Source: an uncultured Bacteroidales bacterium
GTDB lineage: Bacteria > Bacteroidota > Bacteroidia > Bacteroidales > F082
Direction of reading: 5' to 3'
Length of the DNA stretch: 48,775 bases
Assembly: GCA_947303335.1 (NCBI GenBank)
Contig: CAMYYB010000012.1
Location: 1 to 48,775, forward strand
The position numbers were made by a program, and so were the translations under genes. Below the pieces are notes generated by a model. That model was not told the DNA's origin. It did no database searches and saw nothing but the letters and a program-made list of their open reading frames with translations. Positions 1-6,780 of the stretch are shown here, piece after piece (the first letter of the stretch is position 1; the number at the start of each line of letters is the position of its first letter).

Positions 1-2
1 CC

Positions 3-194
3 TTCTACACGGGCATCGACAAGGTGCGTTTCAAGAACAGCGTCAAGCCGGGCGATACCGTAGAGGTGGAAGCCTCGCTGACCTACCACATGCGCAACAT
101 CTACATCTGCTCAGCCATGCTGAGCGTCGGTGGCAAAATGTGCGTTAAGGGTGAACTCTCCTTTGCCCTGCTTCCCGACACCAGAAACAAATAA
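3..194 (+). CDS. 3-hydroxyacyl-ACP dehydratase-like hotdog protein, C-terminal part
   Basis: The reading frame is open from the window edge to TAA at 192-194 and gives the last 63 residues of a protein; its start lies outside. The pattern V-R-F-K-N-S-V-K-P-G-D followed by a strand with V-E-V-E-A-S-L, and a later G-E-L-S-F-A-L near the end, is the usual C-terminal half of FabZ/FabA-like hotdog dehydratases, which remove water from 3-hydroxyacyl-ACP. It lies 8 bp before an acyl carrier protein gene and a ketoreductase gene, so one operon is likely. The catalytic histidine region is not in view, so a thioesterase of the same fold is possible. Confidence 0.7.
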   Translation, partial: FYTGIDKVRFKNSVKPGDTVEVEASLTYHMRNIYICSAMLSVGGKMCVKGELSFALLPDTRNK

Positions 195-202
195 CTATCA
201 CT

Positions 203-442
203 ATGGCAACAATTCAAGACAAGGCAAGGGCTCTGATTTCCTCCAAGATGAAAATTGATGAAAGCGAGATTACGGAGGACAAGCACCTTTTCAACGACTT
301 GGGCGCAGATTCTCTTGATTTCGTGGAACTTTCCATGACTCTGGAGAACGAATTCAATGTGAAGTTCAACGAAGAAGAAACGTCCAAGACCAAAACCGTC
401 GGCGATTTGTATAAACTGATTGAAAAACACACGAAGAAATAA
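203..442 (+). CDS. acpP: Acyl carrier protein
   Basis: A 79-residue acidic helical protein, the normal length for ACP. The 4'-phosphopantetheine site is the D-S-L motif at residues 36-38 within GADSLDFVEL, so Ser37 carries the arm. It holds growing acyl chains for the neighbouring dehydratase and ketoreductase in the cytoplasm. The helix II sequence DFVELSM differs from the D-T-V-E-L form common in primary Bacteroidetes AcpP, so this may be a dedicated ACP of an aryl-polyene or flexirubin-like pathway rather than the housekeeping one; that is inference. The ATG at 203 lies 8 bp after the previous stop. Confidence 0.9.
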   Translation: MATIQDKARALISSKMKIDESEITEDKHLFNDLGADSLDFVELSMTLENEFNVKFNEEETSKTKTVGDLYKLIEKHTKK

Positions 443-461
443 TCTTGAAATTTGAAATACT

Positions 462-1208
462 ATGGGACTGTTAGAAAATAAAGTGGCTCTGATTACAGGA
501 GCCGGACGTGGCATCGGCAAAGCCATCGCCATGCGTTTTGCCCAGGAAGGCTGCAAGATTGCCTTCACCGATATCGCCTTGAACGATGTCGTTTTGGAAA
601 CTGAAAAGAAACTGAAAGCTATGGGCGTTGAAGTCAAAGCCTATGCCTCCAACGCCGCCAACTTCGAGGAAACACATAAGGTGGTTGACGAAATCGTCAA
701 GGACTTTGGCCGTATCGACATCCTCGTCAACAATGCGGGCATCACCAAAGACACCGCCTTGAAGCGCATGACCGAGGAACAATGGGATGCCGTTATCAAC
801 GTGAACCTCAAGTCGGTGTTCAACTTCACCAAGGCTGTGCAACCCATCATGTGGAAGCAAGCTGGTGGTAGCGTCATCAACATGAGCTCGGTGGTGGGCG
901 TTTCGGGTAATGCGAACCAATGCAACTACTCCGCCTCAAAGGCTGGTATCATCGGTTTCACCAAAAGTGCTGCCAAGGAGATGGGCGTGCGCAACATCCG
1001 CCACAATGCCATTGCTCCAGGTTTCATCATCACCGCGATGACCGATGCCCTTCCCGAGGACGTCCGCAAGGCATGGGAAAGCCTGATTCCCTTGCGTCGC
1101 GGTGGCACCCCTGAGGATGTAGCCAACGTGGCCCTTTTCCTCGCCTCCGACCTCAGTTCGTATGTCACAGGCCAGGTCATCCATTGCTGTGGTGGCATGA
1201 ATTGTTAA
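462..1208 (+). CDS. fabG: 3-oxoacyl-ACP reductase (SDR family)
   Basis: A 248-residue short-chain dehydrogenase of FabG length. Visible motifs are the Rossmann glycine motif TGAGRGIG (12-19), NNAG (90-93), the catalytic Ser near 143, and YSASK with Tyr156 and Lys160. It reduces 3-oxoacyl-ACP with NADPH in the elongation cycle. It is the last gene of the operon with the dehydratase and ACP, 19 bp after acpP, and an intrinsic terminator follows. The C-terminus reads HCCGGMNC, with three cysteines in place of the more usual N-V-x-G-G-M ending. Function within primary lipid synthesis versus a pigment pathway cannot be decided here. Confidence 0.92.
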   Translation: MGLLENKVALITGAGRGIGKAIAMRFAQEGCKIAFTDIALNDVVLETEKKLKAMGVEVKAYASNAANFEETHKVVDEIVKDFGRIDILVNNAGITKDTALKRMTEEQWDAVINVNLKSVFNFTKAVQPIMWKQAGGSVINMSSVVGVSGNANQCNYSASKAGIIGFTKSAAKEMGVRNIRHNAIAPGFIITAMTDALPEDVRKAWESLIPLRRGGTPEDVANVALFLASDLSSYVTGQVIHCCGGMNC

Positions 1209-1240
1209 GATATTTATTTTGAAAACGATAGCAGATGAGA

Positions 1241-1268
1241 AAGCCTCGCCAAACGGTGGGGCTTTTTT
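1241..1268 (+). terminator. Intrinsic terminator after fabG
   Basis: Ten-pair stem AAGCCTCGCC / GGTGGGGCTT (two G-U pairs) with an AAAC loop, followed by a T run. It closes the acp-fabG operon. Confidence 0.85.
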
Positions 1269-1270
1269 GG

Positions 1271-1323
1271 CTTATAATCTGCTCAATTTGGGTAAAAAAA
1301 CAGCAAATTGAGCAGATTATAAG
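1271..1323. repeat. Perfect 20-bp inverted repeat with A-rich loop
   Basis: Arms at 1271-1290 and 1304-1323 are exact reverse complements, with a 13-nt loop containing seven A's. It lies directly after the fabG terminator, between convergent genes. It could act as a second terminator for the minus strand or be a small dispersed palindrome. Its shape (long arms, A-rich loop) resembles the unrelated palindromes at 12091 and 13635. Confidence 0.85.
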
Positions 1324-1517
1324 TTGAGGTTTGCTTCCGTTATCCGTTTCTCAATATGCGCAAAGATTTTCTTGTAAGAGGAAACGAGAAGACTTTTGGT
1401 AACTTGGGAATTGTGTGTGAGAAGGCTCCGAATGTCTTGAATCGGAAACAGTGCAACGCAACATATTAGAGTTCTTCCGTTTTTCCAATTTTTGGAAGAG
1501 AGAGAGGTACTATTTTG
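1324..1517 (-). other. Gene-free stretch with an in-frame open extension
   Basis: No gene is supported. Reading on the minus strand past the TAA of the vWA lipoprotein gene, the same frame stays open for about 65 codons to a TAA inside the inverted repeat at 1322-1324. The translated text looks protein-like (for example SLLVSSYKKIFAHIEKRI), but there is no start codon of its own and no family was recognised. Confidence 0.3.
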
Positions 1518-2708
1518 TTATTTGGTAACGATTTTTCTCATTTCGATTGCTTTTTCTTTGGCAAGTTTTGAATTTTCTTTAAACGATTTGCTTCCGTCAA
1601 TAATCATAATCACATAAGCGTTTTTCCTTGATTCTGCTTGGGATTGGTATTCCGAATTTGTCACAAAATAACCATAATCCATGTATTCCTGTTTTATCGT
1701 ACTAATGTCAGTGTTGATTTTAAATGGTTTGCCGTTCAATTTAAGGTTGTCTATCATAAAAACAGACAGAATACTCCCTTGTTCACTCTGGTTTTTTGAC
1801 TTAACCATACCTCCTGATGGTATCGATTCCGAAATAAGGCCTTCACTAAATGAAATATCCTTGAATACATACCTGAATGATTGTTTTGCGAATGTGCCTT
1901 CTATACTAGCTTTGTTACCATCCAAATCTTCCATTGTCATTCGAATGCGTTTATTTAAATAACCTTTCGGTACCAGAAACTCAAAACCTTGGATAGAAAA
2001 CTGTTCTTCGAATTCTTTCACGAGTTTATCAAGATTATTGCCGTAAATCGGCGCTGGTTTCTCTACACCTTTTGAAGATCCTCTGTAACCTTCCATCATG
2101 TTCATCACATACTTGTTAAATGTAGCGTCATCCATATTATTGTTTCTTCTCATTTCTTCCAAATCACCTGCTGTAAACAAAATAGGATAGATTTGGAAAT
2201 AGTCTTGTTTCTTTTTCCATCCCATTACTTTGGTTTTCTTTTTATTCAACTTGGAGATATAGCTTTCAATATCTTTATACCGCCCTTGATGGCTGTTTCG
2301 GGCAGCTACAGTTGATCCATTGTCCAATCCGTCAGTAAGCAAAACAATATAGTATTTTGTTTCAGGATCTTTATGCATAACCTTTTTTCTTACATATTTT
2401 ATTCTGTCTAACGCCATATCTAACGCATAATAGCCTACAGTGTTTTGACCATCAGGAATATGTCGGATATAATTATCCATATCACTTCTTCCTATTGGAG
2501 TAAGAAGGTCGTATGGCGCAGATTGAGTTTTCCAATTCTTGAAAAATCCAGGCTCATAAGTGAAACTTGTTTGAACATCATCACTAAAGCCTATGACATC
2601 GCCCATAAGGCGATTTTCACGTACGGTGGCGCATGAGTTAAAGGCTATCACTATCATGAATAAAAGAACAACCTTTGTAAATACTTGCTTTCTTAATGTC
2701 TTTGTCAT
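1518..2708 (-). CDS. Lipoprotein with von Willebrand A-like domain, possibly circularly permuted
   Basis: 396 residues. An N-terminal signal ends in FNSC, so Cys26 is probably lipidated. The N-terminal third has the middle and end of a vWA fold: strand DVIGFSDDV (37-45), a GQNT loop (Thr90) before a helix YYALDMAL, and IVLLTDG with Asp126. The motif that normally opens a vWA domain (D-x-S-x-S) is absent there. It occurs instead 25 residues from the C-terminus as DGSKS (371-375) after a hydrophobic strand. A beta-rich section (about 215-350) lies between. The metal site would thus be built from both ends. The role is unknown; surface binding is plausible. Typical vWA lipoproteins have the motif near the N-terminus. 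Confidence 0.6.
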   Translation of the reverse strand: MTKTLRKQVFTKVVLLFMIVIAFNSCATVRENRLMGDVIGFSDDVQTSFTYEPGFFKNWKTQSAPYDLLTPIGRSDMDNYIRHIPDGQNTVGYYALDMALDRIKYVRKKVMHKDPETKYYIVLLTDGLDNGSTVAARNSHQGRYKDIESYISKLNKKKTKVMGWKKKQDYFQIYPILFTAGDLEEMRRNNNMDDATFNKYVMNMMEGYRGSSKGVEKPAPIYGNNLDKLVKEFEEQFSIQGFEFLVPKGYLNKRIRMTMEDLDGNKASIEGTFAKQSFRYVFKDISFSEGLISESIPSGGMVKSKNQSEQGSILSVFMIDNLKLNGKPFKINTDISTIKQEYMDYGYFVTNSEYQSQAESRKNAYVIMIIDGSKSFKENSKLAKEKAIEMRKIVTK

Positions 2709-2832
2709 ATCGTTTTGTTTAAGTAATTAGTTATCGGCAGCAAAATTAAATACAATCCATTCCATATCAGCATTTTCCACCTAACTCTTTTTACCATAAA
2801 AACTGAAAGATTTTCCCCAAAAACCATAACTA

Positions 2833-3081
2833 TTATTTCGTTTTCTCCGCCTCCAAATACGCCGAACAATCCTTGAAAAAATCATAATCCAAGGCCTTAC
2901 AAATCTCGAAAAGCAACGGCATGGAAATCCATTGCGAGCGATAGGCTTTGTAGATGTTTTCGGGAGTGCAATGCACTTGTTTGGCTAACCAAGTGGCCGT
3001 GCGGCCTTGTCGGGCAAGTTCGGCCTTGAGGAGTTGGCCTAAATGGAATTCGGGATTTTCTTGTGACGGTTTCGTTTTCAT
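2833..3081 (-). CDS. Small helix-turn-helix (XRE-like) DNA-binding protein
   Basis: 82 residues. The central part (about 12-66) fits a lambda-repressor-like HTH: LGQLLKAELARQGRTATWLAKQVHCTPENIYKAYR is compatible with helices 1-4, with TATWLAKQV as the turn region and TPENIYKAY as the recognition helix. It probably acts as a transcription regulator or an antitoxin-like protein. No partner overlaps it. Immediately upstream, within its probable promoter region, lies a 122-bp imperfect palindrome that could be an operator or an inserted element. Sure of the fold, not of the target. Confidence 0.75.
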   Translation of the reverse strand: MKTKPSQENPEFHLGQLLKAELARQGRTATWLAKQVHCTPENIYKAYRSQWISMPLLFEICKALDYDFFKDCSAYLEAEKTK

Positions 3082-3165
3082 GGTGCTGTGCGATTAGGGG
3101 AGGTGTTCCGCCCTTGCCAACAAGCCATAAAGAAAGGCGCTCACCTTTCGTTTCATTGCTTATTA

Positions 3166-3287
3166 ACTTAGTAGGCATCGCCAAACGCCATGAACACTAA
3201 TAAGCACGAAAAAGTTTGCGCCTAAAAAACGCAAACTTTCCGCTTACTTATTCTCGTGTTCGTTAAAATTTGGCGATTTTACTAAGT
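3166..3287. repeat. Large imperfect palindrome (foldback element)
   Basis: Outer arms ACTTAGTA (3166-3173) and TACTAAGT (3280-3287) match exactly. Moving inward, the arms continue to pair with a few gaps: ATCGCCAAA, GAACAC, AATAAG, then a perfect 10-bp core AAAGTTTGCG (3211-3220) / CGCAAACTTT (3230-3239) around a 9-nt A-rich loop. The whole arms are about 55 bp. No ORF is inside. No clear target duplication was seen. It could be a MITE-like insertion or a cruciform regulatory site. Confidence 0.75.
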
Positions 3288-3374
3288 GAGAACAAGAGCG
3301 TAAAGCTCAGGGATTATGTTATGTAAGGATGGTTTGTTTTGTCTTTTGCTTTTAATTTATTGGGTTAGAGTTGG

Positions 3375-3974
3375 TTATTCAATTATTTGTTTTGCCCATT
3401 CAGGCAGTTGTTCCACATACCTTTTTATAATAACGCCATCAGAGAGGCGCAGAAGCAAAGAAGCGTCGGCGCGGTCAACGGAATTATCATATAGATAGGT
3501 GCGGTCAATTTTATCGGAAAGGAACTTACAATTCACGATTGACTTCTGGTAACGTGAAATAACCTTTGTGATAGGTACATCATGGCCACCTTCCATCACT
3601 CGCTTTGCAATCCTTGATGCATTGATAATAGGTGATTGGGTGCAGACGAAAAACAATCTGATAAAGAAACCTGCCTCTTTAGCTCTCAAAATGTAATCTA
3701 CTTTGTCGGTTGCTGATAGCACAGTTTCAAAAATCAAACTATGTTTTTCTTTCAAACATTGTTCTCTCCAATCTTCGCAATACTTCACGGCTTTCATAAT
3801 GGCTTCCTTTGAGTTCCAATCACCAAACCGCTCTTGAGCAACTATGTCAGGATTGATATAAACCGAGTCTTCCATCCATTCGTGATGAAGGATTTTCCCA
3901 GTAATTGAGGTCTTTCCGCTGCCGTTCGGACCCGCAATTACTATCAAAACCGGTTTTCTTTTGTGAGAAGTCAT
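3375..3974 (-). CDS. Zeta-toxin-like P-loop kinase
   Basis: 199 residues. Walker A motif GPNGSGKT at 15-22, then YINPD (aspartate after the first strands), FETVLS, and the pattern R-V-x-x-G-G-H-D-V-P with R-Y-Q-K-S, all as in the zeta-toxin/AAA_33 group. Members phosphorylate small substrates such as UDP-N-acetylglucosamine, or other nucleotides, and several act as toxins. The gene overlaps the upstream 60-codon gene by 4 bp (ATGA), the usual arrangement for an antitoxin-toxin pair. Toxicity itself is inferred, since some relatives are housekeeping kinases. Confidence 0.8.
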   Translation of the reverse strand: MTSHKRKPVLIVIAGPNGSGKTSITGKILHHEWMEDSVYINPDIVAQERFGDWNSKEAIMKAVKYCEDWREQCLKEKHSLIFETVLSATDKVDYILRAKEAGFFIRLFFVCTQSPIINASRIAKRVMEGGHDVPITKVISRYQKSIVNCKFLSDKIDRTYLYDNSVDRADASLLLRLSDGVIIKRYVEQLPEWAKQIIE

Positions 3975-4153
3975 ACTCTTTTCCCGTACTGCTTTTGGTA
4001 TAACTCGTTGATTTCGTCGAAATAGCGTTCAAGCGCCTCGTCATATTTTTGATTGGCTTCCTCCGCCACTTCCCGCATGATATACGCTAGCATCTCATCC
4101 GTCGGTTCCTCCAACGAAGTCAAGCGGTAGGTGTTGATCTCTTTCTCTGACAT
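3971..4153 (-). CDS. Small partner (putative antitoxin) of the zeta-like kinase
   Basis: 60 residues, acidic and helical (MLAYIMREVAEEANQKYDEALERYF), with no recognised DNA-binding motif. Its stop codon overlaps the kinase start, so the two are co-translated. The gene has its own -7 box (CAAAAGTA on the plus strand at 4178-4185, read TACTTTTG on the minus strand). A helical antitoxin that blocks the kinase would be consistent with epsilon-zeta systems, but the sequence does not resemble epsilon in any way I can see. Confidence 0.7.
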   Translation of the reverse strand: MSEKEINTYRLTSLEEPTDEMLAYIMREVAEEANQKYDEALERYFDEINELYQKQYGKRV

Positions 4154-4177
4154 GGCTTTTTGTTGTTATTGCACCTG

Positions 4178-4185
4178 CAAAAGTA
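4178..4185 (-). promoter_or_regulatory. -7 box of the zeta-kinase operon
   Basis: TACTTTTG on the minus strand, matching TAnnTTTG, 25 bp before the ATG at 4153. Confidence 0.7.
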
Positions 4186-4273
4186 CGTTTTTTTCGTATT
4201 CCAAGCCTGTTTTCGTCAACATTTCAACAAAACCAATATTAGATTTCACGAAATTCTTCTGGAAACAGAGTTC

Positions 4274-5152
4274 TTACTTCTTATTAAACGTCTCCAACAC
4301 TTTCGCCGAATAGGTCTTTGAAACAGGGATGGAATCCAATCCCTCGCGCTCGAAGTCGATGATGAAACCATCGGATTCGTTGTGAAGCACACTTACCTTT
4401 TTGATATTGACGATGTAGGAACGGTGGCAGCGCATCAAGCTACTGGAATCCACGCAGTTGTCGGCAATGGTCTGCATCTTGCAGCGCAGCATATAGCTGG
4501 CAATGTTGCCGCTGCGTTGATAAAACACGTTGATGTAGTTGTCCTCCGCCTTGATGTAATAGAGGTTGTCGAGCTTGACGGACAGTTTCAGATTGCCGTT
4601 GTTGTCCATCAGATTGATGATTTCTGTGTGTTGGGGCATTACTTCGTCGTCCGATTCCACCGTGTCGCTCTTGGTGAGCATCAGGCGTTGTTGCGTGTCT
4701 TTCAGCAAGATAGACAGAATGGTAACGGTATAAGGAACAGCCAAAGCGACAAAGGTAATCAGTACGCTTTTCGCATAGAGATAGCCAAAACTATGGTCGG
4801 TGGACCGGATTTCGAAATAGGAAATCAGGGTGTGGCATACCGCAATAACCATGATTTCGAGGAAAAGCCAAAGAAGATAGAGCCAGAAGGGGAAATGTCG
4901 GCTTTTTCGGACGACCCAATTCATCATCATTCTGCTGAGAACCAAAAACATAGTACCAGCACCGACGAAAGCGGCGGTGATGAAGAAATAATGGCCACGT
5001 CCTACCTGAAACCAAGCCGTTTCCGAAAAGGGGACATATGCGGTCAGAAAGACCAAAGCGAACAATGTCGAGATAATCACATTAAGCACTTGACCGACAG
5101 GTTCTGTCAGACATTCAGGAGTTTGTGTTATCAGTCGTTTTGGAAATTTCAT
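4274..5152 (-). CDS. Membrane-bound LytTR-family transcription regulator
   Basis: About 292 residues from the ATG at 5152; the open frame extends to a GTG at 5164. Four hydrophobic segments occupy roughly residues 20-150 (for example VIISTLFALVFLTAYV and LLWLFLEIMVIAVCHTLI). The C-terminal 100 residues are a LytTR DNA-binding domain, with LYYIKAEDNYINVFY, LMRCHRSYIVNIKKV and IPVSKTYSAKVL. Such proteins fuse a membrane sensor of unknown signal to a DNA-binding domain without a kinase. No histidine kinase is adjacent. A -7 box 23 bp upstream shows it is a separate unit from recX. Confidence 0.88.
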   Translation of the reverse strand: MKFPKRLITQTPECLTEPVGQVLNVIISTLFALVFLTAYVPFSETAWFQVGRGHYFFITAAFVGAGTMFLVLSRMMMNWVVRKSRHFPFWLYLLWLFLEIMVIAVCHTLISYFEIRSTDHSFGYLYAKSVLITFVALAVPYTVTILSILLKDTQQRLMLTKSDTVESDDEVMPQHTEIINLMDNNGNLKLSVKLDNLYYIKAEDNYINVFYQRSGNIASYMLRCKMQTIADNCVDSSSLMRCHRSYIVNIKKVSVLHNESDGFIIDFEREGLDSIPVSKTYSAKVLETFNKK

Positions 5153-5174
5153 AGCTTTGCTCACAAAAGTGCGG

Positions 5175-5182
5175 CAAAGATA
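5175..5182 (-). promoter_or_regulatory. -7 box of the LytTR regulator gene
   Basis: TATCTTTG on the minus strand. Its position supports the ATG at 5152, because the GTG at 5164 would fall about at the transcription start. Confidence 0.7.
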
Positions 5183-5192
5183 CGAAAACTTG

Positions 5193-5672
5193 TCAAATTG
5201 CCAAATCGTTCATGGTCTCCCAAACCAACGAGCCTTCAAAGCCTTTCTGTATGGCGTAGGCAGCCAATTTGCGCTTCCGTTCATAATCGTTTTTAGCCTT
5301 CACGGTTTTGGACTTGGTTTTCAGGATGTTTATTAGGCGTTGACGATAGACTTCTTCATCGGTCTCCTGTAAAGCTTCGTCAATCAGGTCTTTGTCTATC
5401 CCTTTCTGCATGAGATGAAACCGTATCTTATTCACTCCCCAGCCACTTTGGTTGACCTTACCCCTTACGAAGCTCTTGGCAAACCGTTCATCGTTGACGA
5501 AACGGTTATCCAACAGAAAATCAAGGATTTTATCGCGGTCTTCCTGCGGAATATCGTAAGTCTTCAACTTCTCCCTCACATCCTTAACACAACGCTCCTG
5601 ATAGGCGCAATACTTGGCTATCTTGTCCAAGACTTGGTCTAGACTGAGGGGTTTGACAGGTTTCTGAGGCAT
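5193..5672 (-). CDS. recX: Regulatory protein RecX
   Basis: 159 residues from the ATG at 5672. RecX proteins are small, basic and helical and contain repeated three-helix units; here QERCVKDVREKLKTY, FVNDERFAKSFVRGKVNQSGWGVNKIRFHLMQKGI and the C-terminal KNDYERKRKLAAYAIQKGF fit this. RecX limits RecA filament growth. The stop of the upstream permease gene and this start overlap by one base (TGATG), so translation is coupled. recA is not in the window. The longer frame begins at TTG codons at 5678 and 5675, which are unlikely starts. Confidence 0.85.
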   Translation of the reverse strand: MPQKPVKPLSLDQVLDKIAKYCAYQERCVKDVREKLKTYDIPQEDRDKILDFLLDNRFVNDERFAKSFVRGKVNQSGWGVNKIRFHLMQKGIDKDLIDEALQETDEEVYRQRLINILKTKSKTVKAKNDYERKRKLAAYAIQKGFEGSLVWETMNDLAI

Positions 5673-6691
5673 CAACAATCGATTTTTAGGTCGCCTTCCT
5701 TAATCCAACCGATTTTGCGGAAGACAAGGCCAAAGAGCCAAGCCAGCACGGCAGGAAGGACAAAGCAGACGAGCAACATACCCAGCCACATATTCAGGCC
5801 GCCTTCAGGCATAGCCGTATAGATACCGATAGGGCCAACCAGACCGCAAGTACCCATACCCGAGCCAATAGGGATATTCTCCAAATGGAAGACGCAAGTG
5901 GAAATGGGACCAGTAATAGCGGCTGTCAACAGCACAGGAATCCATATACGGGGATTCTTCACGATGTTGCCCATTTGAAGCATGGAAGTACCAAGGCCTT
6001 GCGCCACCAGTCCACCCCAACGGTTTTCATGGAAACTCAAGATGGCGAAACCAATCATTTGGGCACAGCAACCCGCTGTGGCCGCACCACCTGCCAATCC
6101 ACCCAAACCGATAGCAAGACAGATGGCTGCCGAGCTAATAGGCAAAGTAAGCACCATTCCAATCACAACCGAGACCACTATTCCCATTAGGAAAGGCTGC
6201 ATCTGCGTAGCATGCTCGATGAAGGCACCCAATGCTGTCATCACCTTCTGGATGGGAGCACCAACAGCGTATGCCACGAGCACACCGCTGATAATCACCA
6301 CAGCAGGAGTGACCAATATATCGACTTGGGTCTCCTTGGAAACCATCTTGCCCAACTCAATCGCCACGATGACAGCGGCGTAAGCTCCCATCGGGCCTCC
6401 AAGCTCATTGCCGGCAATACCCACAGCAATAGCGCTGAACAATACCAAACCCTCACAGCCCAACTTGTAGGCGATGGCAACAGCAATAGCGGCTCCCGTT
6501 GCGGCTTTGGCATATTTCGCAATGGTGACGAAAGCCTCAATACCTGTCTTGTCGCCCAAGGTCTGGAAGATGGTGCCGATAAGCAGCGAAGCGAACAAGC
6601 CCAAGGCCATTGCGCCAAGGGCATCGACAAAATAGGCTCTCCCGGTGAGGTCAACCTTCTTCCGTTGGAGGAATGATTTGAATTTGGACAT
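5672..6691 (-). CDS. PTS EIIC-like (PfoR-type) membrane permease
   Basis: 339 residues, mostly hydrophobic with glycine-rich helices, about eight to ten membrane segments. The order and motifs (VDALGAMALGLFASLLIGTI, ELGGPMGAYAAVIVAIELG, GPISTCVFHLENIPIGSGMGTCGLVGPIG) match the PTS_EIIC_2/PfoR family. These proteins resemble the sugar-translocating unit of phosphotransferase systems. No EIIA, EIIB, HPr or EI gene is nearby, and complete PTS are uncommon in Bacteroidales, so it may work as a PTS-independent transporter or regulator. It is the first gene of a pair with recX. Confidence 0.8.
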   Translation of the reverse strand: MSKFKSFLQRKKVDLTGRAYFVDALGAMALGLFASLLIGTIFQTLGDKTGIEAFVTIAKYAKAATGAAIAVAIAYKLGCEGLVLFSAIAVGIAGNELGGPMGAYAAVIVAIELGKMVSKETQVDILVTPAVVIISGVLVAYAVGAPIQKVMTALGAFIEHATQMQPFLMGIVVSVVIGMVLTLPISSAAICLAIGLGGLAGGAATAGCCAQMIGFAILSFHENRWGGLVAQGLGTSMLQMGNIVKNPRIWIPVLLTAAITGPISTCVFHLENIPIGSGMGTCGLVGPIGIYTAMPEGGLNMWLGMLLVCFVLPAVLAWLFGLVFRKIGWIKEGDLKIDC

Positions 6692-6705
6692 GTTTATAAC
6701 GCGGA

Positions 6706-6769
6706 GCCTTCGACAGGCTCAGGCACCCTTAACTTCTATAACATTGAAAGTCCCTGAGCTTGTCGAAGG
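6706..6769. repeat. REP-like inverted pair (CTTCGACAGGCTCAG type)
   Basis: CCTTCGACAGGCTCAGG at 6707-6723 and its near-complement CCTGAGCTTGTCGAAGG at 6753-6769 can fold on each other between two genes. The 22 bases at 6706-6727 recur exactly, in reverse orientation, at 22896-22917 inside a glycosyltransferase gene. This is a dispersed palindromic repeat. Confidence 0.85.
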
Positions 6770-6780
6770 GCTGTTCATTA

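Noticed and set aside
2897..3184. Minus-strand 95-codon frame over the HTH gene
   Set aside because: It overlaps the HTH gene in another frame, and its text shows no domain; the HTH frame has a clear fold.
4382..5296. 304-codon plus-strand frame opposite the LytTR gene
   Set aside because: Shadow of the LytTR and recX genes; His/Val-rich antisense text with no family features.
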